7,972 nucleotides of DNA from Acidimicrobiaceae bacterium (GTDB lineage Bacteria; Actinomycetota; Acidimicrobiia; Acidimicrobiales; Ilumatobacteraceae), in contig PBWL01000047.1 of the NCBI GenBank assembly GCA_002727235.1, positions 4,648 through 12,619 on the forward strand. The letters are read 5' to 3'. The position numbers were made by a program, and so were the translations under genes. Positions 1 to 6,030 of this stretch are shown here, in pieces (positions within the stretch are counted from its first letter, which is position 1; each line of letters opens with the position of its first letter). The notes under the pieces were generated by a model. It worked only from the letters and a program-made list of their open reading frames with translations. It made no database searches and was not told where the DNA came from.

Positions 1-571
1 ACTCAAAGCTGACGAGTGGCTTCTTGTGAACGGGGCATCGAGTGGAGTGGGAGCGGCCGCCGTTCAGCTCGGTGTGGCTGCTGGCGCAAAGGTGATTGCA
101 ACCGCAAGCACGGAGGCGAAGCGTCAACATTGCACAGACTTGGGAGCACACTTTGTATTCGACGCCGGCTCTGACAGCCTTCGCGACGACATCATGGCGA
201 TTACCGAAGGGCATGGTGTCGATGTTGCCTTCGATCCGGTGGGTGGAACGGTCGGTGAGGTCACCCGTCGGGTGATGGCATGGGAGGGTCGTCTTATCGT
301 CATTGGGTTTGCCTCTGGCGAGATTCCGTCATACCCGGGCAACCACCTTCTTGTGAAGAACTATTCCGCAATCGGGCTGTACTGGGGTGCCTACTCTGAT
401 CGCGGTTTCCATGACATTGTGCTTTCTGCTCATGCTGACCTCATGGAAAAGTTTCAATCTGGTGTTATCCGGGCCGATGTCACCAAGGTGTACGCGCTTG
501 AGGATGTGCTTGATGCGTTAGACGCTCTAGAGAGCCGAACGGTGACGGGGCGTCTCGTCGTTGCTCCGTAA
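1..571 (+). CDS. NAD(P)H:quinone oxidoreductase-like MDR protein, 3' end
   Basis: The reading frame is open from base 2 to the TAA at 569-571, giving 189 residues of a protein whose N-terminus lies outside the window. It is the nucleotide-binding half of a medium-chain dehydrogenase/reductase. The Rossmann glycine motif NGASSGVGAAAVQLG sits at residues 10-24 of the visible part, followed by GVDVAFDPVGG and the GRLIVIGF strand that typify zinc-independent quinone oxidoreductases. The later LLVKNYSAIGLYWG segment also fits that subgroup. The family transfers hydride from NADPH to quinones, enones or enoyl-type substrates in the cytoplasm; the substrate here cannot be told. A GTG at 26 is an internal valine codon, not a start, because the homologous domain continues upstream of it. 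The next gene begins 79 bp downstream and seems to have its own promoter. Confidence 0.9.
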   Translation, partial: LKADEWLLVNGASSGVGAAAVQLGVAAGAKVIATASTEAKRQHCTDLGAHFVFDAGSDSLRDDIMAITEGHGVDVAFDPVGGTVGEVTRRVMAWEGRLIVIGFASGEIPSYPGNHLLVKNYSAIGLYWGAYSDRGFHDIVLSAHADLMEKFQSGVIRADVTKVYALEDVLDALDALESRTVTGRLVVAP

Positions 572-638
572 CCATGTAACCCACATCACCCCGAGCCACA
601 AGAACTGCGGCGCCTCTTCGGGAGAATGTCGACAGTAC

Positions 639-644
639 TAATTT
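639..644 (+). promoter_or_regulatory. -10 element of a probable leaderless promoter for the acyl-CoA synthetase gene
   Basis: TAATTT at 639-644 matches the TANNNT -10 consensus and is followed by exactly six bases before the ATG at 651, which would place transcription start at or next to the start codon. There is no Shine-Dalgarno sequence at normal spacing; the nearest purine run, GGAGAA at 621-626, is 24 bases away. No convincing -35 is seen. The 8-bp palindrome TGTCGACA at 627-634 lies just upstream. This is inferred from the pattern shared with two other genes in the window. Confidence 0.4.
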
Positions 645-650
645 CGTCGT

Positions 651-2210
651 ATGGCTGACTTACATGATCACGTCACGTTTTGCGATCTCGTTCTCACTGC
701 GCTGCGGCGTCATTCCACTAAAGACGCCTTCAGGTACGAGGGCCAGACCATCACCAACGCTGAAGTTGAAGACGCGTTATCTCGCATGGTTGATCTACTT
801 CAGCGGCGAGGCTTTCAACATGGTGATGGAGTTGGGGTGCTGTCACCCAACCGACCTGAGGTGTTTTATGTGCAGACCGCTCCCCTGTTCGCTGGCGGGC
901 GCTACACGGCGCTTCACCCGATGGGGTCATTCGACGACCACAAGTACGCCTGCGATGAGGCCGAACTTCGATTCTTGTTTGTCGACCCTGCCTACGCTGA
1001 GAGAGGTGCTGCACTGAAAGAAGCCTGTGACGGTGTTGAGGAAGTGTTTTCCTTCGGCGCAGCTGATGGCGTTATTGATCTGGACTCGGAACTTTCCGCT
1101 GCTAAGCCCGTTGAGTTGCAGTTCGGTACTCGATCTCCCAGTGATCTTGCATGGTTGCTGTACACAGGCGGCACGACCGGCGTGCCGAAAGCGGCGATGC
1201 TCCCGGAACGTTCGGTAGCGCAGATGGTGTTCGCAACATCGATGGGGTGGGATCTTCCACTCGATCGCCGGTATCTCGCTGTTGCACCAATTTCTCATGC
1301 AGCCGGAATGCTCATCGTTCCGACCCTCATCACGGGTGGCTCGGTCACCTTGTTGCGAGGTTTCACTCCTGCTGACTGGCTTGCTGCAGTTGAGCGTGAC
1401 CGAATCACTCTGTCACTTCTTGTCCCGACAATGATTTACGCGGTCCTTGACCATCCCGATCTTGAAACGACCGACCTGTCGACCCTTGAAACCATCATGT
1501 ACGGGGCGTCACCGATGTCACCGACGCGGCTCGCAGAGGGTATCGAGCGCATGGGCCCGGTGTTTGCTCAACTGTATGGCCAGACTGAATGTGCTGGCAT
1601 CACGTCATCAATGAGCCGATCTGATCACCTTCCAACTGACATGCAACGACTGAGTGCGTGCGGTCTACCAATGCCCGGCGTTCGGGTGGAAATCTTCGAC
1701 GAAGATGGTGACCCGTGCCCGATCGACACACCTGGAGAGGTTTGCGTGCAAGGGGCGTCTGTCATGGACGGATATTGGCGCCAGCCCGAACTCACTGCCG
1801 AAACATTGGTTGATGGGTGGCTTCACACCGGTGATATCGGTGTGCGAGGTAGCGATGGATTCATCACGCTCGTTGACCGAAAGAAAGACATGATTGTTTC
1901 AGGCGGATTCAATGTGTTTCCGCGCGAAATCGAAGACGTCATCAGCGAGCATTCTGCGGTGTCATCGGTCGCCGTTATCGGAGCACCAGACGAGAAGTGG
2001 GGTGAGGCGGTGACTGCAATTGTCGTACTGAAGCCTGACACAACTTGTGACCCAGATGATCTTCGTCATCTTGTCCGCGAGCGCAAGGGGGCGATTTACA
2101 CGCCGAAGACCATCGAGTTTGTTGACGCTCTTCCTCTCACTGCGGTCGGGAAGCCCGATAAGAAAGTTATTCGGGCTCAGTACTGGTCAAGCGCTGACCG
2201 AAGCATCTGA
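651..2210 (+). CDS. AMP-forming acyl-CoA synthetase (fatty-acid or aromatic acid CoA ligase)
   Basis: This 519-residue protein belongs to the ANL adenylating superfamily and has its signatures in order. The phosphate-binding loop YTGGTTGVPK is at 171-180, the A5 motif YGQTE at 309-313, the A7 motif GWLHTGD at 389-395, the hinge region DRKKDMIVSGGFNVFPREIE at 409-428, and the C-terminal catalytic lysine in GKPDKK at K501. Such enzymes form an acyl-adenylate from a carboxylic acid and ATP and then pass the acyl group to coenzyme A, in the cytoplasm. Length is normal for FadD/long-chain or related acid-CoA ligases. The acid substrate cannot be read reliably from the sequence. The ATG at 651 is the first possible start because an in-frame TAA lies at 639-641. 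The preceding MDR gene could act on the same acyl-CoA or quinone pathway, but that is inference. Confidence 0.93.
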   Translation: MADLHDHVTFCDLVLTALRRHSTKDAFRYEGQTITNAEVEDALSRMVDLLQRRGFQHGDGVGVLSPNRPEVFYVQTAPLFAGGRYTALHPMGSFDDHKYACDEAELRFLFVDPAYAERGAALKEACDGVEEVFSFGAADGVIDLDSELSAAKPVELQFGTRSPSDLAWLLYTGGTTGVPKAAMLPERSVAQMVFATSMGWDLPLDRRYLAVAPISHAAGMLIVPTLITGGSVTLLRGFTPADWLAAVERDRITLSLLVPTMIYAVLDHPDLETTDLSTLETIMYGASPMSPTRLAEGIERMGPVFAQLYGQTECAGITSSMSRSDHLPTDMQRLSACGLPMPGVRVEIFDEDGDPCPIDTPGEVCVQGASVMDGYWRQPELTAETLVDGWLHTGDIGVRGSDGFITLVDRKKDMIVSGGFNVFPREIEDVISEHSAVSSVAVIGAPDEKWGEAVTAIVVLKPDTTCDPDDLRHLVRERKGAIYTPKTIEFVDALPLTAVGKPDKKVIRAQYWSSADRSI

Positions 2211-2247
2211 CACCACCTCACAACGAGCGCGCCGCGTTGCACTCGCG

Positions 2248-3453
2248 CTACGTGCCGAGTCGAGGAAGTCGACTGGCTGCGAGAGCACCAACCATGGCGA
2301 GTGTCGCTGACAGTGCGAACACCGTTGTGAAACTGCCGGTTGCATCGGCGATGAGACCACCGATTTGTGGTGAGATCATTTGAGCGATGCCGAAAGAAAG
2401 CGTTGCAGCAGCAAATGCAGGGCCGTATGTACTGCTATCGGTGTGGGCAACGATGTGACCGGTGATAAGAGACGGAGCGCCCGAGAATCCAAGTCCAGCA
2501 CCAATCGACGCAATGGCGACGACAGGTTGCTGTCCAGTCAAAATCAGCAAGCCGCATACTGCGAACATTATGAATGCTCCCATCAGAGTGATTCGCCGAC
2601 CAATGCGATCTGACAGCGCACCGAGAGCGACTCCTCCAAATGCCGCAGCAATTCCCACCAACGAAAACATCAATGCGGCCTCAGACGCAGAGAAACCGGA
2701 ATCGTCTCTCAGTCGGGCAACAAGGAACGCAATGACCAAGATGTACGCAAAGCCGTACGCGGTGTATGCAACAGTTGTAGGGATCCACGCCCGAACTGTT
2801 CTAAGAGCGCCAAAACCTCCAAATCCTCCAGATGCAGCTGGACGTTGCCCCTCGGATTTAAATACGAGCAAAGTTCCGGCGAGCACAAATACAGCTATCG
2901 AGAACTCGATCTTGTAAACGAGTTGCCAGACCTCGGCCGCCTCTCGGGTCCGCCCCAGCCATGAAGCAAGTTGGCCGGCGAACACGATTCCCACACCAAT
3001 CCCTGATCCCGCCAGGCCAACGGCAATTCCAGCACGCTCCGGAGGGAAGACACGTGCACCGATCGCGGGCGCCGGTATCCAGATAATTGCCCCTCCAAGA
3101 CCCATAAAAAACAAAGCGATTCCAAGAACTGTCGCAGAGTTCGAGAACGCAGCAGTACCGAGCGACACAGTGGAGATAGTGAGTCCCAATCTGACTAGTT
3201 GCACCGGGGTTAACTTCGAAGACATCCATGACATCAACAGTGTTCCAAGCAGGTACGCAGTCACATTCACGGTGCCGAAAAAACCAGCCAGAGTGTTTGA
3301 GCCATCGAGAAGCTCATCTCTTGCACCCGGTAGTGCGACTCCCCAGGTGAAGCGTCCAAATGCCTGAGCCACACACGTTGAGGACATGACAACAGCAACA
3401 GTGAAAATAACTCTGCTTCGACGAGGAGGATTCATACCGGGGGTTTCACTCAC
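2248..3453 (-). CDS. MFS transporter, YbfB/YjiJ-like (MFS_4 type)
   Basis: This 401-residue polytopic protein has about twelve hydrophobic segments, split into two sixes by a hydrophilic loop near residues 199-220 (FKSEGQRPAASGG). The N-terminal AFGRFTWGVALPGARDEL at 31-48 resembles the opening helix of YbfB/YjiJ-type carriers. The GALSDRIGRR sequence at 278-287 is the loop motif A (G-x3-D-R-x-G-R-R), here in the second half between helices 8 and 9. MFS carriers move small solutes across the inner membrane using a proton gradient; the substrate is unknown. The start is a GTG at 3453, with an alternative ATG at codon 7 (3435). Neither has a clear ribosome binding site. The gene converges on the acyl-CoA synthetase with 37 bp between stop codons and is divergent from the small-protein operon. 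Confidence 0.9.
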   Translation of the reverse strand: MSETPGMNPPRRSRVIFTVAVVMSSTCVAQAFGRFTWGVALPGARDELLDGSNTLAGFFGTVNVTAYLLGTLLMSWMSSKLTPVQLVRLGLTISTVSLGTAAFSNSATVLGIALFFMGLGGAIIWIPAPAIGARVFPPERAGIAVGLAGSGIGVGIVFAGQLASWLGRTREAAEVWQLVYKIEFSIAVFVLAGTLLVFKSEGQRPAASGGFGGFGALRTVRAWIPTTVAYTAYGFAYILVIAFLVARLRDDSGFSASEAALMFSLVGIAAAFGGVALGALSDRIGRRITLMGAFIMFAVCGLLILTGQQPVVAIASIGAGLGFSGAPSLITGHIVAHTDSSTYGPAFAAATLSFGIAQMISPQIGGLIADATGSFTTVFALSATLAMVGALAASRLPRLGT

Positions 3454-3459
3454 AGATTG

Positions 3460-3465
3460 ACACTA
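3460..3465 (-). promoter_or_regulatory. -10 element of a probable leaderless promoter for the MFS gene
   Basis: Read on the minus strand, TAGTGT (3465 down to 3460) is followed by the six bases CAATCT and then the GTG start at 3453. This TANNNT-N6-start layout matches the acyl-CoA synthetase and VOC genes and would yield a leaderless mRNA. No Shine-Dalgarno sequence is present. A GCGA-G-TCGC palindrome at 3467-3475 lies immediately upstream, in the spacer. There is no good -35. Confidence 0.38.
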
Positions 3466-3629
3466 CGCGAGTCGCCCGCATTTGAACCGATCGCAGCCTG
3501 AGCGACTGCGTCTCAATCATCGACTGGCAATCTGCATTAGTGCATTCGATGTCAATACGATCCTCAGATCACCTCTACGGGGGCGGCAGGAGATCCTTAC
3601 CAACAAACCTTTGCGAGAGTTCTCACAAA

Positions 3630-3646
3630 TCAATCTGCTGGATTGA
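3630..3646. repeat. Inverted repeat, possible operator
   Basis: TCAATC at 3630-3635 and GATTGA at 3641-3646 are exact reverse complements around the 5-base centre TGCTG. It could be a binding site for a dimeric regulator of the divergent pair. Arms of six bases can occur by chance in a region this long, so the assignment is tentative. Confidence 0.35.
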
Positions 3647-3685
3647 CGCACAGCGATTTGAAATTTGGGTCCCTATTTGTCTCCC

Positions 3686-3700
3686 TGAGTGAGCCACTCA
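3686..3700. repeat. Inverted repeat, possible operator
   Basis: TGAGTG at 3686-3691 and CACTCA at 3695-3700 are exact reverse complements with only AGC between them. It lies 61 bp upstream of the likely operon promoter and 40 bp downstream of the first inverted repeat. The sequence resembles a compact dimer-binding operator, but chance cannot be excluded. Confidence 0.35.
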
Positions 3701-3760
3701 TCGCTCTTCTGAAGTTAACCAAAAGTACACATTCTGTCTCTTTTCCTGAATCATGGAACG

Positions 3761-3769
3761 TGTTAGGTT
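3761..3769 (+). promoter_or_regulatory. Probable extended -10 promoter of the small-protein operon
   Basis: TGTTAGGTT contains the TG-n motif of an extended -10 followed by TAGGTT, which fits TANNNT. Transcription would start near 3776, leaving a leader of about 38 nt. That leader carries the palindrome GAGAAGTTCTC (3780-3790) and the G-rich ribosome binding site at 3803-3808. No good -35 lies at the expected distance, which is common for extended -10 promoters. Confidence 0.35.
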
Positions 3770-3802
3770 CGCCTTTCGGGAGAAGTTCTCTCTTAAATTA
3801 AC

Positions 3803-3808
3803 GGGGGG
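3803..3808 (+). promoter_or_regulatory. Ribosome binding site of the first operon gene
   Basis: GGGGGG at 3803-3808 lies five bases before the ATG at 3814. It is a G-only rather than AGGAG-type site and is the only plausible Shine-Dalgarno sequence here, supporting that ATG as the start. Confidence 0.55.
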
Positions 3809-3813
3809 TCAAA

Positions 3814-4413
3814 ATGACTTACATTTATTCAGTATTGGCGAACGTCGGCGATAAAAAAGCTTTTGCTGAGGCCGACATTATGGGAAATCTTGAAAAACTT
3901 GGGGTCAAGTCGTACACGGCCACCGAAATCGTTTACGGCGGTGAGATGGCCGGCATGGTTGTAATCGGGTTCGAGTACGACTCAGTCGATGCAGCAATGC
4001 AGGGACAAGCCGGCTTTTATCAAGACAGCGACCTAGTTGGAATGATGCAATCTACACAGGTTCAGATCAATCGTCGGAATTTGTTCCGAGTGCAAGCCGA
4101 GCGCGGTGAGCGACAGGGTCAATATGGAACCATCCTTTACATCGCTGGCCGTCCTATCGATGATGCAACCATGGAAAGCAACATGGACTTCAATTGGTCA
4201 TATATCCAAGAAGGCGCAAACGGTCTGACATGGCTCATGTCAGTTGCGTCTGGCCCAGCACCTTTCAATGCGACAGCCGTAACATGGGCAGATTCATTGG
4301 ATGACCTCATGGCCGTTTCCAACAAAATGTTTGCCGACCCAAAGACGATGCAAATCATGACCGACTCGGGTGCCCAGATCCTTGGCCGTGTCATCGGTCG
4401 CAACATGTTCTAA
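3814..4413 (+). CDS. Small protein with duplicated dimeric alpha/beta-barrel-like unit, function unknown
   Basis: This 199-residue soluble protein has no signal peptide or membrane segment. It is built of two halves: the stretch from D56 to M78 aligns without gaps to D160 to M182, an offset of 104 residues. Shared positions include D-S-x-D near the start, a central aspartate (D71/D175) and the closing methionine. I85/I189 and R88/R192 continue the match. Each half begins with a beta-strand pattern (YIYSVLA; YGTILYI) and has the strand-helix-strand-helix spacing of ferredoxin-like dimeric barrels such as ABM or EthD domains. A duplicated protein could form the barrel within one chain. I do not recognise a named family and no catalytic residue is evident. 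It heads the operon, 13 bp before the next gene, whose product starts with the same MTY and also looks like a single such unit. Confidence is high that it is a gene, moderate for the fold. Confidence 0.85.
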   Translation: MTYIYSVLANVGDKKAFAEADIMGNLEKLGVKSYTATEIVYGGEMAGMVVIGFEYDSVDAAMQGQAGFYQDSDLVGMMQSTQVQINRRNLFRVQAERGERQGQYGTILYIAGRPIDDATMESNMDFNWSYIQEGANGLTWLMSVASGPAPFNATAVTWADSLDDLMAVSNKMFADPKTMQIMTDSGAQILGRVIGRNMF

Positions 4414-4426
4414 AGCTGGTTCGATC

Positions 4427-4717
4427 ATGACCTACGCACAAATCATGGAGTTCGATATGGACTCTGCCGAAGCAGTTGAGTTGATGAACAAATACGCAGA
4501 GGAGGGCAAAGGGGTGTCCTACGCCCGCCGAGCTCTTGTCTGCGCAGACAGGAACAGGCCGGGAAAAATCATCCAGATTGTCTTCTTCAACTCTGTAGAA
4601 GAAGCTGAACTCAATAATGAACTCGACATCACACAAAACGCCGCCGCCGAATTTTCGGCGAAGGTGGGCGATGTCCAATTCATCGACCTCGACGTTCTCG
4701 CCGATGTCACTCTTTAA
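4427..4717 (+). CDS. Single dimeric alpha/beta-barrel-like protein, function unknown
   Basis: This 96-residue soluble protein is the size of one ABM-type ferredoxin-like domain. Two features suggest that fold: a strand KIIQIVFFNSVEEAE (47-61), where a short acidic turn leads into a helix, and the NNELDITQNAAAEF segment (63-76). The latter recalls the 'N-x-x-L-x-x-T' region of small actinobacterial stress-type barrel proteins. The frame stays open upstream to 4370, but that would overlap the preceding gene by 44 bases. The ATG at 4427 gives a natural MTY start like that of the preceding protein and a 13-bp gap. No clear ribosome binding site precedes it, so translation is probably coupled to the gene upstream. 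The function and ligand are unknown. Confidence 0.82.
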   Translation: MTYAQIMEFDMDSAEAVELMNKYAEEGKGVSYARRALVCADRNRPGKIIQIVFFNSVEEAELNNELDITQNAAAEFSAKVGDVQFIDLDVLADVTL

Positions 4718-4746
4718 ACAACACCATTAAGCATTGGATTAACCAC

Positions 4747-5106
4747 ATGAATGAATCAACATATTTAGAACTTGGAAAACAAATCTCTGACCGTCTTCGG
4801 TCATCTCAACTTGCCTATTTCATCACCTTTTCTGCTCTTACTGCGACGATTGTGTTTGGGCGAGGCGATGATGTCAACTTGTTGTTGACCGTCGCAGCGA
4901 TCGGTATCGCAGTGTTTGGCATCCTCTCGTTTGACGCTTCACAGCAGTCATTCATCCAGCTGAATAAGTCAATGCCACAAAGCATGGAGGGAACGCCGAT
5001 TGGCGAAGCGACCAAAAACGAGGCGCAGTTCCAGTTCTACCGGGCAACGAATGCCATCTTTACGGCAGCTCTCGCAGTTATTCAGATCATCACCATCTAC
5101 AAATAG
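4747..5106 (+). CDS. Small membrane protein with three predicted transmembrane segments
   Basis: This 119-residue protein is unrecognised. It has a short charged N-terminus and three hydrophobic segments near 21-38 (LAYFITFSALTATIVFG), 43-61 (NLLLTVAAIGIAVFGILSF) and 100-117 (TNAIFTAALAVIQIITIY). Between segments 2 and 3 is a polar loop of about 38 residues rich in Q, N, S and E. No metal or cofactor motif is visible. It sits in the middle of a run of soluble barrel-like proteins, 29 bp after the previous stop, and its TAG stop overlaps the ribosome binding site of the next gene. That argues for co-transcription and a shared task, perhaps anchoring or delivering a lipophilic substrate to the soluble partners, but that role is speculation. 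No Shine-Dalgarno sequence is clear before its ATG. Confidence 0.82.
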   Translation: MNESTYLELGKQISDRLRSSQLAYFITFSALTATIVFGRGDDVNLLLTVAAIGIAVFGILSFDASQQSFIQLNKSMPQSMEGTPIGEATKNEAQFQFYRATNAIFTAALAVIQIITIYK

Positions 5107-5109
5107 GAG
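5105..5109 (+). promoter_or_regulatory. Ribosome binding site overlapping the previous stop codon
   Basis: AGGAG at 5105-5109 lies six bases before the GTG at 5116 and shares bases with the TAG stop (5104-5106) of the membrane-protein gene. It fixes the GTG as start and suggests translational coupling. Confidence 0.75.
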
Positions 5110-5115
5110 CACATC

Positions 5116-5418
5116 GTGAGTTACACATCATTTTCAATTGGACGGCCTGGTCGTGCCTATGACGGCGTTGCTATGGGTTCCGATGAATGGAACGCCTTAA
5201 TCACTCGACAGTTCGAAATTCTCGGTGAGGGCAATGCAGAGACTCTTATCGGAGGTTTCGCAGCGGGAATTGGCAAGTTTGTCAATGTCAACACCTATCC
5301 AGACGTCGAGTCATCAACTCGGGTCATCGCTCGACTCGCAGCTGAGCAGCTGTTTGAGGTCGAGTCCTCGGGGCCGTTCGTGTCCACTGAGGACATGATG
5401 AAACTGATGACGAGTTAG
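5116..5418 (+). CDS. Unassigned 100-aa soluble protein, probable barrel-type small domain
   Basis: The start is GTG at 5116, chosen for the AGGAG six bases upstream. The product has no signal or membrane segment. Its second half reads as a strand (KFVNVNTYPD, 54-63), a helix (ESSTRVIARLAAEQLF, 65-80), a strand (EVESSGPFVS) and a short terminal helix (TEDMMKLM). That end resembles GYD or DUF3303-type domains, in which an acidic x-x-E-D-M-x-x-L helix closes the fold. The first half contains a glycine-rich stretch (ETLIGGFAAGIGKF, 42-55). I do not recognise the family, and assignment to the dimeric barrel class is inference from size, pattern and company. It is separated from its neighbours by only 9 bp on each side. 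Confidence 0.8.
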   Translation: MSYTSFSIGRPGRAYDGVAMGSDEWNALITRQFEILGEGNAETLIGGFAAGIGKFVNVNTYPDVESSTRVIARLAAEQLFEVESSGPFVSTEDMMKLMTS

Positions 5419-5427
5419 GGGATCGAC

Positions 5428-5721
5428 GTGTCGACAATAGCAATAGCGACATTTCGGTGCAGCCCAGAAGGCAGATCTGCTCTCACTGACTTTCTGTCTG
5501 GTGAAGAGGGACTCTCGGTCACCCGTGCTTACGAGGGTGCAATACGAATTGAGACGCTACTGAGCAACGACAGCGACGACGTAATTCTCTATGAAGAGTG
5601 GGAGTCAGTCGAGCATCATCAGGCGTACCTCGGCTGGCGAGTAGAAACCGGCCTTGCAGATTTCATGTCATCGAATGGAATCGAATTCGAGATCTCCTAC
5701 CACGAGCTATCGAGCATCTGA
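5428..5721 (+). CDS. ABM-family (antibiotic biosynthesis monooxygenase-like) protein
   Basis: This 97-residue protein starts at GTG 5428 behind the purine-rich AGGGGA at 5417-5422. The layout is that of the ABM domain: a first strand STIAIATFRCSPEG, a helix, an SVTRAYEGAIRIETLLS segment, then LYEEWESVEHHQAYLGWR at 54-71, the most diagnostic part of the family. Known members form homodimeric ferredoxin-like barrels. Some oxidise quinols or polyketide phenols without cofactor, others degrade heme or have no enzymatic role. No conserved catalytic residue can be asserted here. Its TGA stop overlaps an ATG (TGATG at 5719-5723), the apparent start of the broken gene that follows. Confidence 0.87.
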   Translation: MSTIAIATFRCSPEGRSALTDFLSGEEGLSVTRAYEGAIRIETLLSNDSDDVILYEEWESVEHHQAYLGWRVETGLADFMSSNGIEFEISYHELSSI

Positions 5722-6015
5722 TGATCTTTCATATTTCGTCATCATCATGACGAAACCACCTGCCCGGCCAACAGCCCTGAAGCCGTCGGGGCAACGTTTG
5801 GGTAGGTCTTGCCGTCTCTTGAAGAATATGGCGTCACAGTTATCGGCGCCTGGGTTGACCCGCCCGGCCACGACTTCTTCTTCGTTGTAGAAACCGACCG
5901 TTACGATGATCTGGTCGAGGGGCTCCGCCCGATTCTCTCAACGGGAATCGCAACAATTCAGCCTGTTGGCGATCTTCAGGCCCAGGTTGCTAAACGAATG
6001 GCTGAGGCCAACTAA
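5721..6015 (+). pseudogene. Broken small-domain gene with HHHDETTCPA motif (frameshift plus amber codon)
   Basis: The frame starting at 5725 reads SFIFRHHHDETTCPANSPEA, continues to a TAG at 5803-5805, and then runs on in the same frame as VLPSLEEYGVTVIGAWVDPP and further to the TAA at 6013-6015. The two parts join as one sensible domain, so I read them as one ancestral gene of about 97 residues, the same size as its neighbours. It resembles, from memory, small bacterial proteins that open with a histidine cluster followed by a CPA motif. No start codon exists in this frame after the tandem TGATGA at 5719-5724. Removing one A at 5724 would restore ATG-TCT-TTC (MSFIFRHHHD) from the ATG overlapping the previous stop. 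Thus there are two lesions. A 68-aa remnant could initiate at TTG 5809, but without a good ribosome binding site and lacking the conserved N-terminus. The long intact remainder suggests recent decay or assembly error. Confidence 0.62.
5734..5755. repeat. Perfect 9-bp inverted repeat with 4-base loop
   Basis: TTTCGTCAT at 5734-5742 and ATGACGAAA at 5747-5755 are exact reverse complements around CATC. In RNA this is a compact hairpin 12 bases after the ABM gene's stop codon. No U-run follows, so it is not a standard terminator. It overlaps the codons of the histidine cluster of the broken gene, so it may partly reflect coding sequence. A role in mRNA processing or attenuation is possible but unproven. 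Confidence 0.5.
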
Positions 6016-6030
6016 ACCCTGAAACGTCTG

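Larger units (their letters stand above)
3454..3813. other. Divergent intergenic region, 360 bp, no gene seen
   Basis: This stretch separates the MFS gene (minus strand) from the small-protein operon (plus strand). I find no credible gene in it. It contains two clean inverted repeats (3630-3646 and 3686-3700), a GAGAAGTTCTC palindrome at 3780-3790 and a similar but poorer one at 3615-3624. It also has a repeated TGCATT (3532-3537 and 3541-3546) and a likely extended -10 promoter for the operon at 3761-3769. Its size suits two divergent promoters with operator sites between them. A small RNA cannot be excluded but nothing specific points to one. Confidence 0.6.

Noticed and set aside
627..634. 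TGTCGACA palindrome as a LexA or other operator
   Set aside because: It does not match the actinobacterial SOS box I know, and an 8-base palindrome is common by chance.
2226..2249. AGCGCG/CGCGCT hairpin between the convergent synthetase and MFS genes as a terminator
   Set aside because: Only six base pairs with a 12-base loop and no T-run on either strand.
2462..2917. A 151-codon open frame on the plus strand
   Set aside because: It lies wholly antisense to the MFS gene, has biased P/A/N/T composition typical of a shadow frame, and no supporting ribosome site.
3549..3692. A 47-aa plus-strand ORF in the divergent intergenic region
   Set aside because: No ribosome site or start-linked -10, no domain-like pattern, and it runs through the inverted repeats.
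4370..4426. Upstream extension of the second operon gene
   Set aside because: It would overlap the first operon gene by 44 bases, and the added residues look like out-of-frame translation; ATG 4427 gives a normal domain length.
5654..5890. A 78-codon plus-strand frame across the ABM gene end and the broken gene
   Set aside because: It overlaps two better frames and its product is low-complexity S/R/T/P; the true coding frame here is the interrupted one starting at 5725.
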